A stretch of DNA of 64,000 bases. Origin: Branchiostoma lanceolatum (taxonomy: Eukaryota > Chordata > Leptocardii > Amphioxiformes > Branchiostomatidae). Positions 36,601 through 41,740 of this stretch are shown here, piece after piece. The stretch spans positions 41,863,697 to 41,927,696 of the forward strand of contig NC_089722.1 in the NCBI RefSeq assembly GCF_035083965.1. Reading direction: 5' to 3'. How positions within the stretch are numbered: position 1 is the first letter of the stretch; each line of letters begins with the position of its first letter. A program made the translations under genes and the position numbers. The notes below the pieces were generated by a model. It was not told the origin of the DNA, ran no database searches, and saw only the letters and a program-made list of their open reading frames with translations.

Positions 36601-39512
36601 CAGGAGGTAGGGTGCAGCGCCACCTAGCAGGTCAAATCAGAGCTGCAGCTGTATATAAGGGAGGGCGGGAGTGAAAGAGGGAGGGTGCATTGTAAGCACT
36701 GCTTGAGGATTATTTCTATTACGCACAGATCAGGAGGTAGGGTACAGCTCCACCTAGCAGTTCTAGTGAGAGCTGCAGCTAATAAAACTTGGTCACTTGT
36801 ACATTTGGCTGTATCAATGCGAGCACTCTACTCACTACTTCTACTATGCACAGATCATGAAGTAGGGCTGCAATGCCACCTAGCAGTTCAAATCAGAGCT
36901 GCAGCTAAGAAATCAGGGCTGCAGCTCTATAAGGGAGGGAAAGAGGGAACAAGGGAGGGAATGAGGGGGAAAGAGGGAGAATGGATTGTAAGCACAACTC
37001 GTGGACTACTACTATGCACAGATCAGGAGGTAGGGTGCAGCGCCACCTAGCAGGTCAAATCAGGGCTGCAGCTAATTTGTCTACAGTACCCACTCAAGGG
37101 TCCCAATGGACAGGTGGTAACTATAAAAGGGATTGAGTTGGGTCAATTGGAAAATAAACTAAGGGTCGTCACTTTTGTATTTGGCTGTATAAATGCCAGC
37201 ACCTCCACTTATGCGCACAGATCATGAAGTAGGGCTGCAGCGCCACCTAGCAGGTCAAATCAGAGCTGCAGCTAATTGATAAAACTTTGCAGTCAAACCT
37301 GTCTTTAGTACCTACTCAAGGGTAATTAAAAAATATGGTAACAGTAGACAGGGGGTCAATATAAACGAGATTCTTATTCCTGGTTTGATGGAAAAATATT
37401 CTATGGGACCACCAGAAAGTGGTTACAATGGCCAGATGGTCCTTAGGAAAATGGGTACCTGACTTCAGTTGGGGAGACAAAAGGCAGTGGAAGGAGAGGG
37501 ATGGACTTCCGCACCAACCTTGGTCCCAGGTCTCCCGCAGGTCAGGCTGATACCTCAAGCCATACGGAATACACCAAGATGTATTCTAATTGTCTTAACA
37601 TCTGCATTCCTCAGAGTCTGTATTTTGTTCAATAACAAGTCCTCCCAAACCGTTTTTCCCACAGCCAAGGCGTGGACGCGACGATAGACCGCGAGGTGTC
37701 GACGACCATCCCGCTGTCGGAGGTCCCGTACGTCATGAGGGCGCTCGGATTCTATCCAACGGAACAAGAGGTCAGGGGTCACTCGTTATGATTAGTTTCC
37801 TTAGGGAGGGGGTTTCTTCACCTCAATTTTGTTTACCAAAAAAACAAAACAAAAACAGTTACAAAGTTTACTATGTTTGTTTATATACACATTTTTTACC
37901 TGTTTACAGATCGACGACATGCTGAATGAAGTGAAGTTCAGTAAGTACGTGGAGACAGGACAGTACGTCACCCACATCGACCTTGGAGACTTCATCAAGT
38001 GTAAGTCTCAACTGTCGGGTGGATTGGTAGTATTGTATTGTGTGTGTCTGTGTCTGTTTGTTTGTGTATTTGTGTCTAGGAAAATATTAATTTTTCAACA
38101 TATAAATTGTTGGTAACTCTCACTGGTACTTACTTCATCAAGTGTAAGTCATAACCCCAAGTTTATTAAGTAGTATTGAGTTGTATTTGGACTGCCGGTA
38201 TGTGTGTGTCTTTGTATGTGTGTTGTCCTTAGTGCTGAATGGCCTTCCACTGGATTTGTCTGCATCTGAACACATCAGCTTCACAGGCACGTGGTGCGGC
38301 AGGAGCTGATTATATTACACTGAATGACCTTTCACAACTAACTGTTGCACATCTGACTGTTAGTATCGTTTAAAGCTATCTAGTGGAGATTCCTCTACAG
38401 TAACTGTACTTGGTGACAATGAATTCCACTCTACCATATACTATATAGTTCTAGGAAAACATGAATTTTTGGACCCTTAAATCCTGGGTTGATATCTCTG
38501 GTACTTAAAGATAGACTATTTTCTTGTTCGTTTCTGAGCTGATGTTACACGCATATAGTTATACTTACTTTTGTATTAGATACTTAGTGAGCATGTTGTT
38601 AATGTTCACTGTTCGTGTTGCAGTGTACATCAACCACCGCCCTGCGTTCGGCCTGTCCCCGATTGACCTGCAGAAGGCTTTTGAGATCCTGGGGATTGAC
38701 TCGGAGGATGGACCTGCTATCGACAGGGGGAGCCTGCTGGACCTGCTGCAGAGCAAAGGTCTGTTTGTTTGTGCCACATGAGGCTATTGGACCTGGATAA
38801 TCCTGGTAAAACACTGCAAATGTAAATGAATCTACAGTAGTTTTAAGCTGGATGATTCAGTGTCCTTCTACCTGTCTAGATGATGACATGATGGGTGATA
38901 TGAGACGATGAAATATCTAACAATGATGATAACTTTATCTCTCTCTCTACTGTCCAGTTCATTTTGTCCCTAGGCCTAGATTGATAACCTACTAACCCTA
39001 CAGCCTCTAAGGCTATGGGACTTCTTTTACCCTACCTCATGATCTTTGAAAACTGACTTCATCCCTCTATCTCTGTACCTGTCCAGGTGAGCACATGACG
39101 GAGAAAATCCTAAAGCAAAACAAAGCCTATTATATTGTTAGTGATGGATTTTGGATGGAACGCTAACCCAGTATTCCCATGTATGGGGGACCTTATGGCT
39201 TGAGGTTGCCTGCTTGTCCTTTTTATTTCAATCTAATGACATCATTTCTCTGCCTGCCCAGGTGAACACATGACGGAGGCTGAGCTTGCGGAGTTCCTGA
39301 CCACGCTGATCGGGATGAACCCGGAGGGCGGCAGCTCGGAGCTCGGGCCGTACGACACCGACCAGGGGACCAACATGCTCGAGGACGCCCTCCCCCGGGA
39401 CTTCACCGCCGTGTCGTTCGCGGCCGACGTTCTCGGGTTTCAGCTCTACGCCCCGTTGACAGCACGCCCGACTACGGCAAGCACAGCCAGCAATACTGCA
39501 GAGGACCTCTGA
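9689..39512 (+). CDS. CFAP251: CFAP251 (WDR66), axonemal WD-repeat protein, complete 25-exon CDS
   Basis: Exons: 9689-9842, 10189-10629, 10968-11113, 12008-12151, 12639-12785, 13573-13676, 13977-14082, 14256-14414, 14919-14963, 15498-15624, 16760-16850, 17336-17473, 18198-18327, 19492-19547, 20001-20140, 31398-31537, 33010-33183, 33626-33852, 34380-34449, 34970-35133, 36090-36218, 37665-37770, 37910-38000, 38624-38758, 39262-39512. All junctions are GT-AG with matching phases; the total is 3615 nt, 1204 aa (human about 1149). The N-terminus (exons 1-4) is low-complexity Glu/Pro/Ser with 'GSKPPTPTG'-type repeats. Exons 5-21 encode WD-repeat sequence, e.g. '[13 protein letters not shown]', 'LKIWDYEQ', '[12 protein letters not shown]'. 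The C-terminus ('[18 protein letters not shown]', 'GEHMTEAEL') is an EF-hand-like region. The family acts in the calmodulin- and spoke-associated complex at radial spoke 3 of motile cilia. Intron 15 is 11.3 kb and hosts two antisense genes. Confidence 0.95.
12230..12530 (+). repeat. Dispersed 'acaggtttgac' repeat, tandem units
   Basis: 'tagtacaggtttgac' recurs three times, each time accompanied by 'caatggc(t/c)aggtggt'. Related sequence appears at 8655-8725 and 37275-37445. It is a mobile or satellite-like family in introns and is unrelated to exon sequence. Confidence 0.65.
12949..13572 (+). repeat. About 50 bp minisatellite made of the CFAP251 exon 6 acceptor and 5' edge
   Basis: 'tgtaacatgatctccag' followed by '(t/c/a)cctgtgtaacatgatacccatgttccccc' repeats at about 50 bp spacing. 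Ten intact copies precede the genuine exon, with three more decayed copies at 12949-13060. The final copy is the true exon 6 start at 13573, which continues into '[13 protein letters not shown]'. Each unit therefore contains 'ccccag' plus the first codons of exon 6 and presents a decoy acceptor. Confidence 0.9.
14415..14661 (+). repeat. Minisatellite derived from the CFAP251 exon 8 3' edge and donor
   Basis: Exon 8 ends 'gtcacaggtcatcttcttc' + 'tcatgg' followed by gtaagtc. The intron then repeats 'catgggtcacaggtcatct', 'tcatgg(g/t)taagtc' and variants about eight times at irregular 30-50 bp spacing. Several copies retain a GTAAGTC donor. Confidence 0.85.
15147..15385. mobile_element. MITE with GGCCACATCAAT inverted ends, copy 1
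   Basis: The left end is 'ggccacatcaatttaattt' + 'cttggt' and the right end 'aaaatggtgtggtc'. The arms are inverted with mismatches. Internal 'ttttagcacacaaaaaa' and 'aacattgaaacc' class sequence is shared with the copy at 21188-21461. It is in CFAP251 intron 9. No clean target duplication is visible. Confidence 0.6.
15661..15914. mobile_element. 254 bp near-palindromic foldback element
   Basis: The outer arms are 'ggatataggagattctttt' and its reverse complement at 15895-15914. The inner arms pair 'cagagcttctgactggag' with 'ctccagtcagaagctctg'. Almost the whole element folds on itself. A one-sided copy lies at 59960-60075. It is in CFAP251 intron 10. Confidence 0.85.
16130..16190 (+). repeat. 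Decayed copy of the CFAP251 exon 10 3' edge
   Basis: 'aagaggcccagct' and 'aaggtagttaca' reproduce, in order, the end of exon 10 and its donor (15608-15635). Both are followed by similar T-rich sequence ending 'tctttcttta'. A more decayed copy may sit at 16033-16060. It lies within intron 10. Confidence 0.7.
16398..16524 (+). repeat. (CTTC)n microsatellite
   Basis: About 125 bases of uninterrupted TTCC repeat lie in CFAP251 intron 10. The open frames on both strands here are artefacts of the repeat. Confidence 0.95.
17555..17840 (+). repeat. Interrupted (GT)n and TCTG microsatellites
   Basis: Long runs of tgtgtg and tctgtctg are interrupted by unique sequence in CFAP251 intron 12. Confidence 0.85.
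17970..18110. mobile_element. Foldback element of about 140 bp
   Basis: 'tcacagtacagattggaat' on the left pairs with 'taatctgtactgtga' on the right, and 'ccagtaggatctggaatt' with 'aggattccagatcctactgg'. Both ends run into TATATA, consistent with a TA-rich target. It is in CFAP251 intron 12. Confidence 0.8.
18990..19190 (+). mobile_element. SINE-like element with tRNA B-box and shared core
   Basis: 'gaggttcaatcctgg' fits an RNA polymerase III B box. Downstream, 'agacgggacgtatgatggg' + 'gtcccatgcttg' matches the core found at 31085-31335 and 48238-48485 ('ggacgttaaatggaggtcc'). It is in CFAP251 intron 13. It is not a functional tRNA gene: no paired acceptor stem is visible. Confidence 0.5.
19670..19935 (+). 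repeat. Decayed copies of the CFAP251 exon 15 5' edge
   Basis: The genuine junction (19970-20040) reads 'aatgcaatgacacac', a pyrimidine-rich tract, 'cccagaccaaggctgtgc' and 'atgggcagctactcc'. A diverged copy lies at 19893-19930 ('cccagaccaaagttgtgc', 'atgggcagctactcag'). An older copy lies at 19675-19720 ('aatgcaatgacaca', 'gcctgcatggg'). Between them, 'ctacgctaaattc' repeats four times. Confidence 0.75.
20390..20726 (-). repeat. Tandem copies of the TRIM-NHL last-exon end in its 3' flank, period 160-172 bp
   Basis: The coding end of the TRIM-NHL gene (plus-strand 'cagtaactgtagaaaatggt' + 'cactgtg') recurs near 20397 and 20569. Each copy is followed by the same 'gccttaaatgtttatt', 'ctatccccctggcagcttcc' and 'aactgcaaacaatactgcat' sequence. 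The third, most 5' copy on the gene strand is the genuine exon. Confidence 0.85.
20727..23949 (-). CDS. TRIM-NHL protein (RING, B-box, coiled coil, NHL repeats), nested in CFAP251 intron 15
   Basis: Four coding exons on the minus strand: 23949-22439, 22118-22007, 21705-21571 and 21011-20727 (TGA), 2043 nt, 680 aa. RING ligands are C49, C52, C64, H68, C71, C74, C88, C91. The B-box2 (about 134-165) has C134, H137, C146, C149, C154, C157, H162, H165. A coiled-coil region follows to about 290, then a Ser/Thr/His-rich linker. From about residue 420 there are NHL repeats with '[17 protein letters not shown]', '[16 protein letters not shown]', '[16 protein letters not shown]' and '[17 protein letters not shown]'. 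The family are RING E3 ubiquitin ligases whose NHL propeller binds protein or RNA. The first intron uses a GC donor (AG|GCAAGG at 22439/22438) and an AG acceptor. The exact orthologue is uncertain, since amphioxus has many TRIM-NHL paralogues. It is wholly antisense to, and inside, a CFAP251 intron. Confidence 0.9.
21188..21461. mobile_element. MITE with GGCCACATCAAT inverted ends and TTA target duplication, copy 2
   Basis: It begins 'ggccacatcaatttagttt' and ends with a diverged complement ('ttagagtggcc'). TTA lies immediately outside both ends (21185-21187 and 21462-21464). TTA/TAA duplications are typical of PIF/Harbinger elements, so that assignment is inferred. It sits in a TRIM-NHL intron. 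Confidence 0.75.
25310..25710 (+). repeat. GTGCACC-rich repeats with a 21-22 bp tandem array
   Basis: 'ttgggtgcacctagttttt' repeats five times with variants at 25595-25710. A scattered 'gtgcacctgtgtgcatccaa' motif lies at 25307. Related sequence occurs at 30325-30360 and 61290-61400, including 'gtgcacatgca(c/t)c(c/t)agtat'. Confidence 0.75.
25880..26125 (+). repeat. Diverged direct repeat, copy left of the nested GPCR
   Basis: 'gaggctctcatacat', 'atcaaaagga', 'tttccttgtgttaatgagct' + 'gtcaaa', 'agttgccatggcaac' and 'acacacca' occur in the same order as at 29030-29365. The two copies bracket the single-exon GPCR gene. No terminal repeats or coding content identify it as a known element. Confidence 0.6.
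26083..26096. promoter_or_regulatory. Perfect palindromic RFX X-box, GTTGCCATGGCAAC
   Basis: This 14 bp site is the ideal full X-box bound by RFX factors, which control ciliary genes. It is within intron 15 of the ciliary gene CFAP251 and 5' of neither nested gene at short range. A second identical site lies at 29321-29334. Function is inferred only from the motif. Confidence 0.45.
26195..26299. mobile_element. Foldback element, AGCCTGGGTNCCATCCGAT family, copy 1
   Basis: 'agcctgggtaccatcggat' pairs with 'atcggatggcacccaggct' at the other end. Internally, 'ggggctcctacac' pairs with 'gtgtaggggcccc'. A second copy is at 54960-55047. Confidence 0.8.
27100..28578 (-). CDS. Rhodopsin-like (family A) GPCR, single exon, orphan type
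   Basis: An intact 492-codon frame has an N-terminus with N-glycosylation sites (NNSS, NNTA) and seven hydrophobic segments: roughly residues 58-80, 90-112, 125-150, 170-190, 208-235, 283-305 and 315-335. TM2 '[15 protein letters not shown]' and TM6 '[12 protein letters not shown]' are family A-like and by eye nearest the melanocortin/EDG/cannabinoid group. Two activation motifs are unusual. The DRY position after TM3 reads NFY ('[13 protein letters not shown]'), and the NPxxY region of TM7 reads NPMAT ('[11 protein letters not shown]'). The C-tail is long and contains two copies of a roughly 50-residue Pro/Glu/Gln-rich repeat ('[12 protein letters not shown]' starts each). The ligand is unknown. 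It lies wholly inside CFAP251 intron 15, antisense, and between diverged direct repeats, so a retrocopy origin is possible but unproven. Confidence 0.85.
   Translation of the reverse strand: MFNNSSDPWTLTEETSAPEFAKLVDCFKWHLRNNTASIAEANKACSMHDVSFGTGTDIFFWLTGLIIISNAVVLLGIIGARELHKPIYFYLANLALPDVFAGIGLLYRTVGHGGHSVMYDFLITFFNLIIFSQMSSASALSLLSVNFYVAVKHPIYFHIHAHSAKLRAVVAMTVSSIACSLLAFSPSMGWNCLHMQTLTTGICISWYPLEFVIIGASLLLLMCIVMMFTNISVYVAIRQQEKRRLEQAGVPLGQGGHQPANAAQEEAQRKYEQKVYKARTVMIHVVVCFVFWLLPLLFFALCRSLPGICPKNGIFGGMCLNSLINPMATLIRTPELRNAIWQKLTGLHQTLVTAIRGNCVNPQVDHAGTGDAPNLQEGPAHGEGQTAPSLPAANEQPGEGQNTPSLPAPDKEPAVGNRVKPQEDQAGTGDAPNLQEGSAQGDVQNTPSLQAPDEQPSVGNRDRKIHSYKRMPSPKMPPCGTVKIPPTIVEID
29030..29365 (+). 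repeat. Diverged direct repeat, copy right of the nested GPCR, with a second X-box at 29321-29334
   Basis: This is the partner of 25880-26125: 'gaggctctcacatatg', 'ctcaaaagga', 'tttccttgatgtgttgataa' and 'gttgccatggcaac' lie in the same order. This copy has about 90 bp of extra sequence in the middle. Confidence 0.6.
30682..30750 (+). pseudogene. Pseudo-copy of the CFAP251 exon 16 acceptor and first codons
   Basis: 'ggtttccctccc(cact/gct)gtttttcag' followed by 'ccgctgggttta' is nearly identical to the genuine junction at 31374-31410. It is then interrupted by an extra 'tatctgggttta' before 'tggacatggacgg'. It keeps an AG acceptor and a strong pyrimidine tract 690 bp upstream of the true exon. 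Confidence 0.8.
31085..31335 (+). mobile_element. SINE-like retroposon, copy ending in (AATGAATGAATAAATC)
   Basis: 'tagctcatctaggg', 'ctcggataggacgt', 'aaatggaggtcccgtgtttg', 'aaagaacccaccacacc', 'gtaatagcctccggctagtt' and a terminal 'aatcaatgaatgaataaa' match 48238-48485 almost base for base. It inserted just upstream of exon 16. Tails of the same family lie at 52605-52762 and 57300-57390. Confidence 0.75.
31978..32230 (-). mobile_element. tRNA-derived SINE (Gln-like head)
   Basis: On the minus strand the head has 'tggcgtaacgg' (A box) and 'gggttcaaatgac' (B box). A TTG sits in the anticodon position of an otherwise tRNA-like arm, suggesting a tRNA-Gln origin. The body ends in a short 'atccaaatccaaatcc' tail at 31980-32000. 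It is not a functional tRNA. Confidence 0.6.
32755..32945 (+). repeat. Dispersed repeat with 'gatatttggtatgtg' and a GT tract
   Basis: 'ctccatgaaaaatggagat' is a short stem-loop, followed by GT-rich sequence and 'aactcaagaacctcttgatg'. I recognise its general style from other invertebrate genomes but cannot name a family. Confidence 0.35.
33184..33360 (+). repeat. About 57 bp minisatellite of the CFAP251 exon 17 3' edge and donor
   Basis: 'gggacagggtcatg' + 'gtgagtac' (last codons plus donor) recurs at about 33228, 33285 and, diverged, 33340. Each copy is preceded by 'gggttcacaca'. The first occurrence (33170-33191) is the genuine exon end. Two copies retain GTGAGT donors. Confidence 0.9.
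33883..34012. mobile_element. MITE with GGCCACACCAAT inverted ends, short copy 3
   Basis: 'ggccacaccaatctaattt' + 'cttggt' pairs with 'aagaaatgaaattggtgtgg' + 'cc'. The interior is A/T runs only. It starts 30 bp after the exon 18 donor. The same 'ggccacacca' end recurs at 34224, where it abuts a copy of exon 18 sequence. Confidence 0.8.
34222..34320 (+). pseudogene. Pseudo-copy of the CFAP251 exon 18 3' edge and donor
   Basis: 'accaagatgtgccgcaagac' + 'actgctggggcc', '(c)tacggagctcc(t)gtgcagaagtgggttt' and 'ctttgtttgtttcacat' repeat the last 20 codons of exon 18 and its intron start (33799-33880) at about 90% identity. It lies between exons 18 and 19, directly after a fragment of MITE end sequence. 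Confidence 0.85.
34590..34960 (+). repeat. Minisatellite 'ttgatatcaaccaggttg', about 33 bp period
   Basis: 'gttgatatcaaccagg' and 'gatattaactaagtttg' alternate about nine times. Units are themselves partly palindromic (TTGATATCAA). The array ends at the exon 20 acceptor, but I see no exon-derived sequence in it. Confidence 0.8.
35134..35616 (+). repeat. About 120 bp minisatellite of the CFAP251 exon 20 3' half and donor
   Basis: After the genuine exon end (35133), four more copies of 'gaagtacgtgttcacgg' to 'gtcagcctcaa|gtaagtg' follow, ending at 35253, 35371, 35493 and 35615. They are separated by purine-rich 'gagggagggaaag' spacers. Copies encode the same peptide as the exon ('[19 protein letters not shown]'). 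All four donors are intact; the purine-rich spacers make poor acceptors. Confidence 0.95.
35670..35831 (-). pseudogene. Reverse transcriptase fragment of a non-LTR element
   Basis: The minus-strand frame reads '[20 protein letters not shown]' and then '[11 protein letters not shown]', i.e. RT motifs around the catalytic (Y/F)ADD. It is only about 50 codons, flanked by a (TGAA)n microsatellite at its 5' side. It is a dead relic in CFAP251 intron 20. Confidence 0.75.
35832..36030 (+). repeat. (TGAA)n and (GAGT)n microsatellites
   Basis: Two adjacent tetranucleotide tracts, about 60 and about 90 bases, lie in CFAP251 intron 20. Confidence 0.95.
36219..37270 (+). repeat. About 130 bp minisatellite of the CFAP251 exon 21 3' edge and donor
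   Basis: 'tacttctactacgcacagat' + 'caggagg' followed by 'cagcgccacctaacagttc' and 'gagctgcagct' is repeated about seven times after the genuine exon end at 36218. Approximate positions are 36340, 36475, 36598, 36730, 36855, 37022 and 37215. The later copies read 'catgaagta'. Most copies have GTAGGG or GTACCG in place of the genuine GTAAGG donor. Confidence 0.9.
38130..38160 (+). repeat. Single copy of the CFAP251 exon 23 3' edge and donor
   Basis: 'acttcatcaagtgtaagtc' at 38132-38150 is identical to the genuine junction at 37989-38007. Weaker similarity continues downstream ('gtagtattg', 'tgtgtgtct'). Confidence 0.85.
39078..39106 (+). repeat. Single copy of the CFAP251 exon 25 acceptor and 5' edge
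   Basis: 'cctgtccaggtgagcacatgacggag' (26 bases, split here as 'cctgtccag' + 'gtgagcacatgacggag') is nearly identical to the genuine exon 25 start at 39253-39278 ('cctgcccag' + 'gtgaacacatgacggag'). It lies 175 bp upstream, in intron 24. Confidence 0.85.
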
Positions 39513-40068
39513 ACTTTCCACGACCCTCTGACCCCTAACCCTTAGACTAACCCTAAGCCCAACACACTCTAGTTTCTCTACGTGCCATCGACGGCACGTC
39601 CGGCTATGGCCAGCACGGCCAGCAACACGTCAGAAGACCTCTGAACTTTCCACGACCCTAACCCCTGACCTCTGACCCCAATTCCTAACCTGCATTTTAA
39701 GAAAAGAACAATATTCTGCAACTACATAGAAACTTAATGTGTTAAGAAGTAATGTTACATATTTTCTGAAATCTTTATGATACGAACATAACCAAAAATT
39801 GTGGTGATTTCTAGTCAAGGCGAATTCTAGTCGAATTTTTAATGTTCCTAATGCCTATAAAGACACAGCTTGTTTAAAGAACTACAGAATTCATGTTGAA
39901 AGAGAATCTAGTCTGTGGTTTGTACATATATCATATGATTGAGGGTATTTTCACATTTGTGTTTGCACATATAGTTGGGGTAAATTGAGTGTAAATAGTC
40001 ATGAAGATTTACATGTACATATAAGGATTGCTGCACTGAAAAATCAATAAACTTTTGTGTGCTATATG
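39513..40068 (+). other. CFAP251 3' untranslated region with duplicated coding end
   Basis: 39570-39660 repeats the end of the coding exon. 'ttgacagcacgcccgactac' corresponds to 'tcgacggcacgtccggctat', and 'gaggacctctgaactttcc' to 'gaagacctctgaactttcc', including the stop codon. A polyadenylation signal AATAAA is at 40046-40051, after which the antisense retroelement begins. Confidence 0.75.
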
Positions 40069-41740
40069 ACTTGTTTGTTTGTTTGTTTGTTTGTTTGTTT
40101 ATTTTTATTTTACCAGGGGAGTCATATCGCCAGCTGGCGTTTTTCAATGAGCCCTGGGGGGGAAATCCCCAAACAAAGTTGTTTACATAAAATAACAAGT
40201 AACAATACATAATGTGAAGTAAAATTGATATGAAACCAAAGTAACTTAGATAACATATCAAACAAAACATAATATTACCAAATATATAAATTAACATCAT
40301 ATACTAAGTGACAAAATATAATGGAATAAAATGAAATGAAATCAGGTTGAATTTGCATATCAATGTTGACATAATGTGAAATCATATTAATAAATGAGTG
40401 AACCAAAAATATATTTACATAAGAGATAACCGAAATTTAAACACTAGTTGAGTTCTCTTGTATATATAGTTTTGAAAGCACCGATAGATGTTGCATCTCT
40501 TACTTGTAGTGGCAGTGAGTTCCATAGGACCGCGCCAGAGAAAGAGAACGATCTCTTCTTGTACTGTAGGCGTGCTTTTGGTAGTTGAAGCCCCCCCTGT
40601 GTGCTGAAACGGGTGTTGTGTGTATGGGTATGGGCAGAAGTTGTGAAAAGTTGGGACATGTGTGGTGGTGATAGGTCATTTAGTGCTTTGTACATTAAGA
40701 CGGCCTTAGCTCTTTTGTGGAGCCTCTCTACAGTGGTCCAGCCTAGTAAATTCAGAACGGTTGCGCTGGGAGTGTGGCGGTCGCACCCTAACACTACCCT
40801 GCCTGCTCTGTTCTGCAACTTCTGGAGTTTATCTAAGCACCCCTTACCTCCCTGGTCCCAGACACTGCTGCAGTATTGGATGTGGGGGAGAAACAATGTA
40901 TTATAGATTACCAGCATAGCTTGCCTGTTCAAGTATGGACTGAGGCATTTCATAATTCCAATTGTCCGAGCTAATTTCTTGGAGACAAGTAGAAAGTGGT
41001 CATTCCATAGTAGGGCATTGTCAATGACAACTCCTAGATACTTAAACGTGTCGACTTGTTCCAAGTCTGTATTAGCTAGGGTAAGTTGTAAATGCTGGTC
41101 AGAGGCTCTGGATCTTTGAGAGGCAACCAGCATAGATTTACACTTGGTAGGGTTTAAAGAGAGCTTATTGGCGATAAACCACTGAACTAGCCGGGTAGAG
41201 TCTTTCTGGATTGTTTCCTGTATTGTTTGTATTCTATTGTGTGCGAAGTATAAAATGGTATCGTCTGCATACATGGCTACTTTACATGACCGTATGCAGT
41301 TAGGCAAATCATTGATATACACAATGAAAAGGAGGGGTCCAAGAATGGACCCCTGCGGAACGCCACAGGTCACATGAGATGTTTCGGACAAAGATGAGTT
41401 GAGACAAGTACGCTGCAACCTCCCAGTTAAGTAAGATGAGAACCATCTACATGACACATCGTCGACAACGTAGGCTTTCAGTTTACTCAACATGATGTCA
41501 TGGTTTAGGGTATCAAAGGCCCTGGACAGGTCACAGAAGATCACACCGGTTTTTTGTTTTTTGTCTATTGATTCAATCCAGTCCTCAGTTACAAAATGCA
41601 GGGCAGTCTCACAAGAATGGCGCTTTCTGAAGCCTGACTGGCATTGTGAGAGGAGTCGGAACTGGTTAAGGTAGCCAAATAACTGGTTCATCTCTTCATC
41701 CATTCTTTCATATATAGATTCATTTAACAACAATGATGAA
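40069..41740 (-). mobile_element. 5'-truncated non-LTR retrotransposon (CR1/L2-like) with RT domain
   Basis: A 429-codon open frame (41733-40444) carries most of a reverse transcriptase. It includes 'CQSGFRKRHSCETAL', 'GVIFCDLSRAFDTLNH', 'CGVPQGSILGPLLF' and the catalytic 'MYADDT', followed by the 'FKYLGVVID' motif and a C-terminal segment ending 'FKTIYTRELN'. The endonuclease and ORF1 are missing, so it is a 5'-truncated insertion. Its 3' end carries an (AAAC)n tail (plus-strand TTTG repeats at 40071-40100). The open frame has no stop or shift, suggesting a young copy. It lies about 560 bp beyond the CFAP251 stop, in the opposite orientation. Confidence 0.9.
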
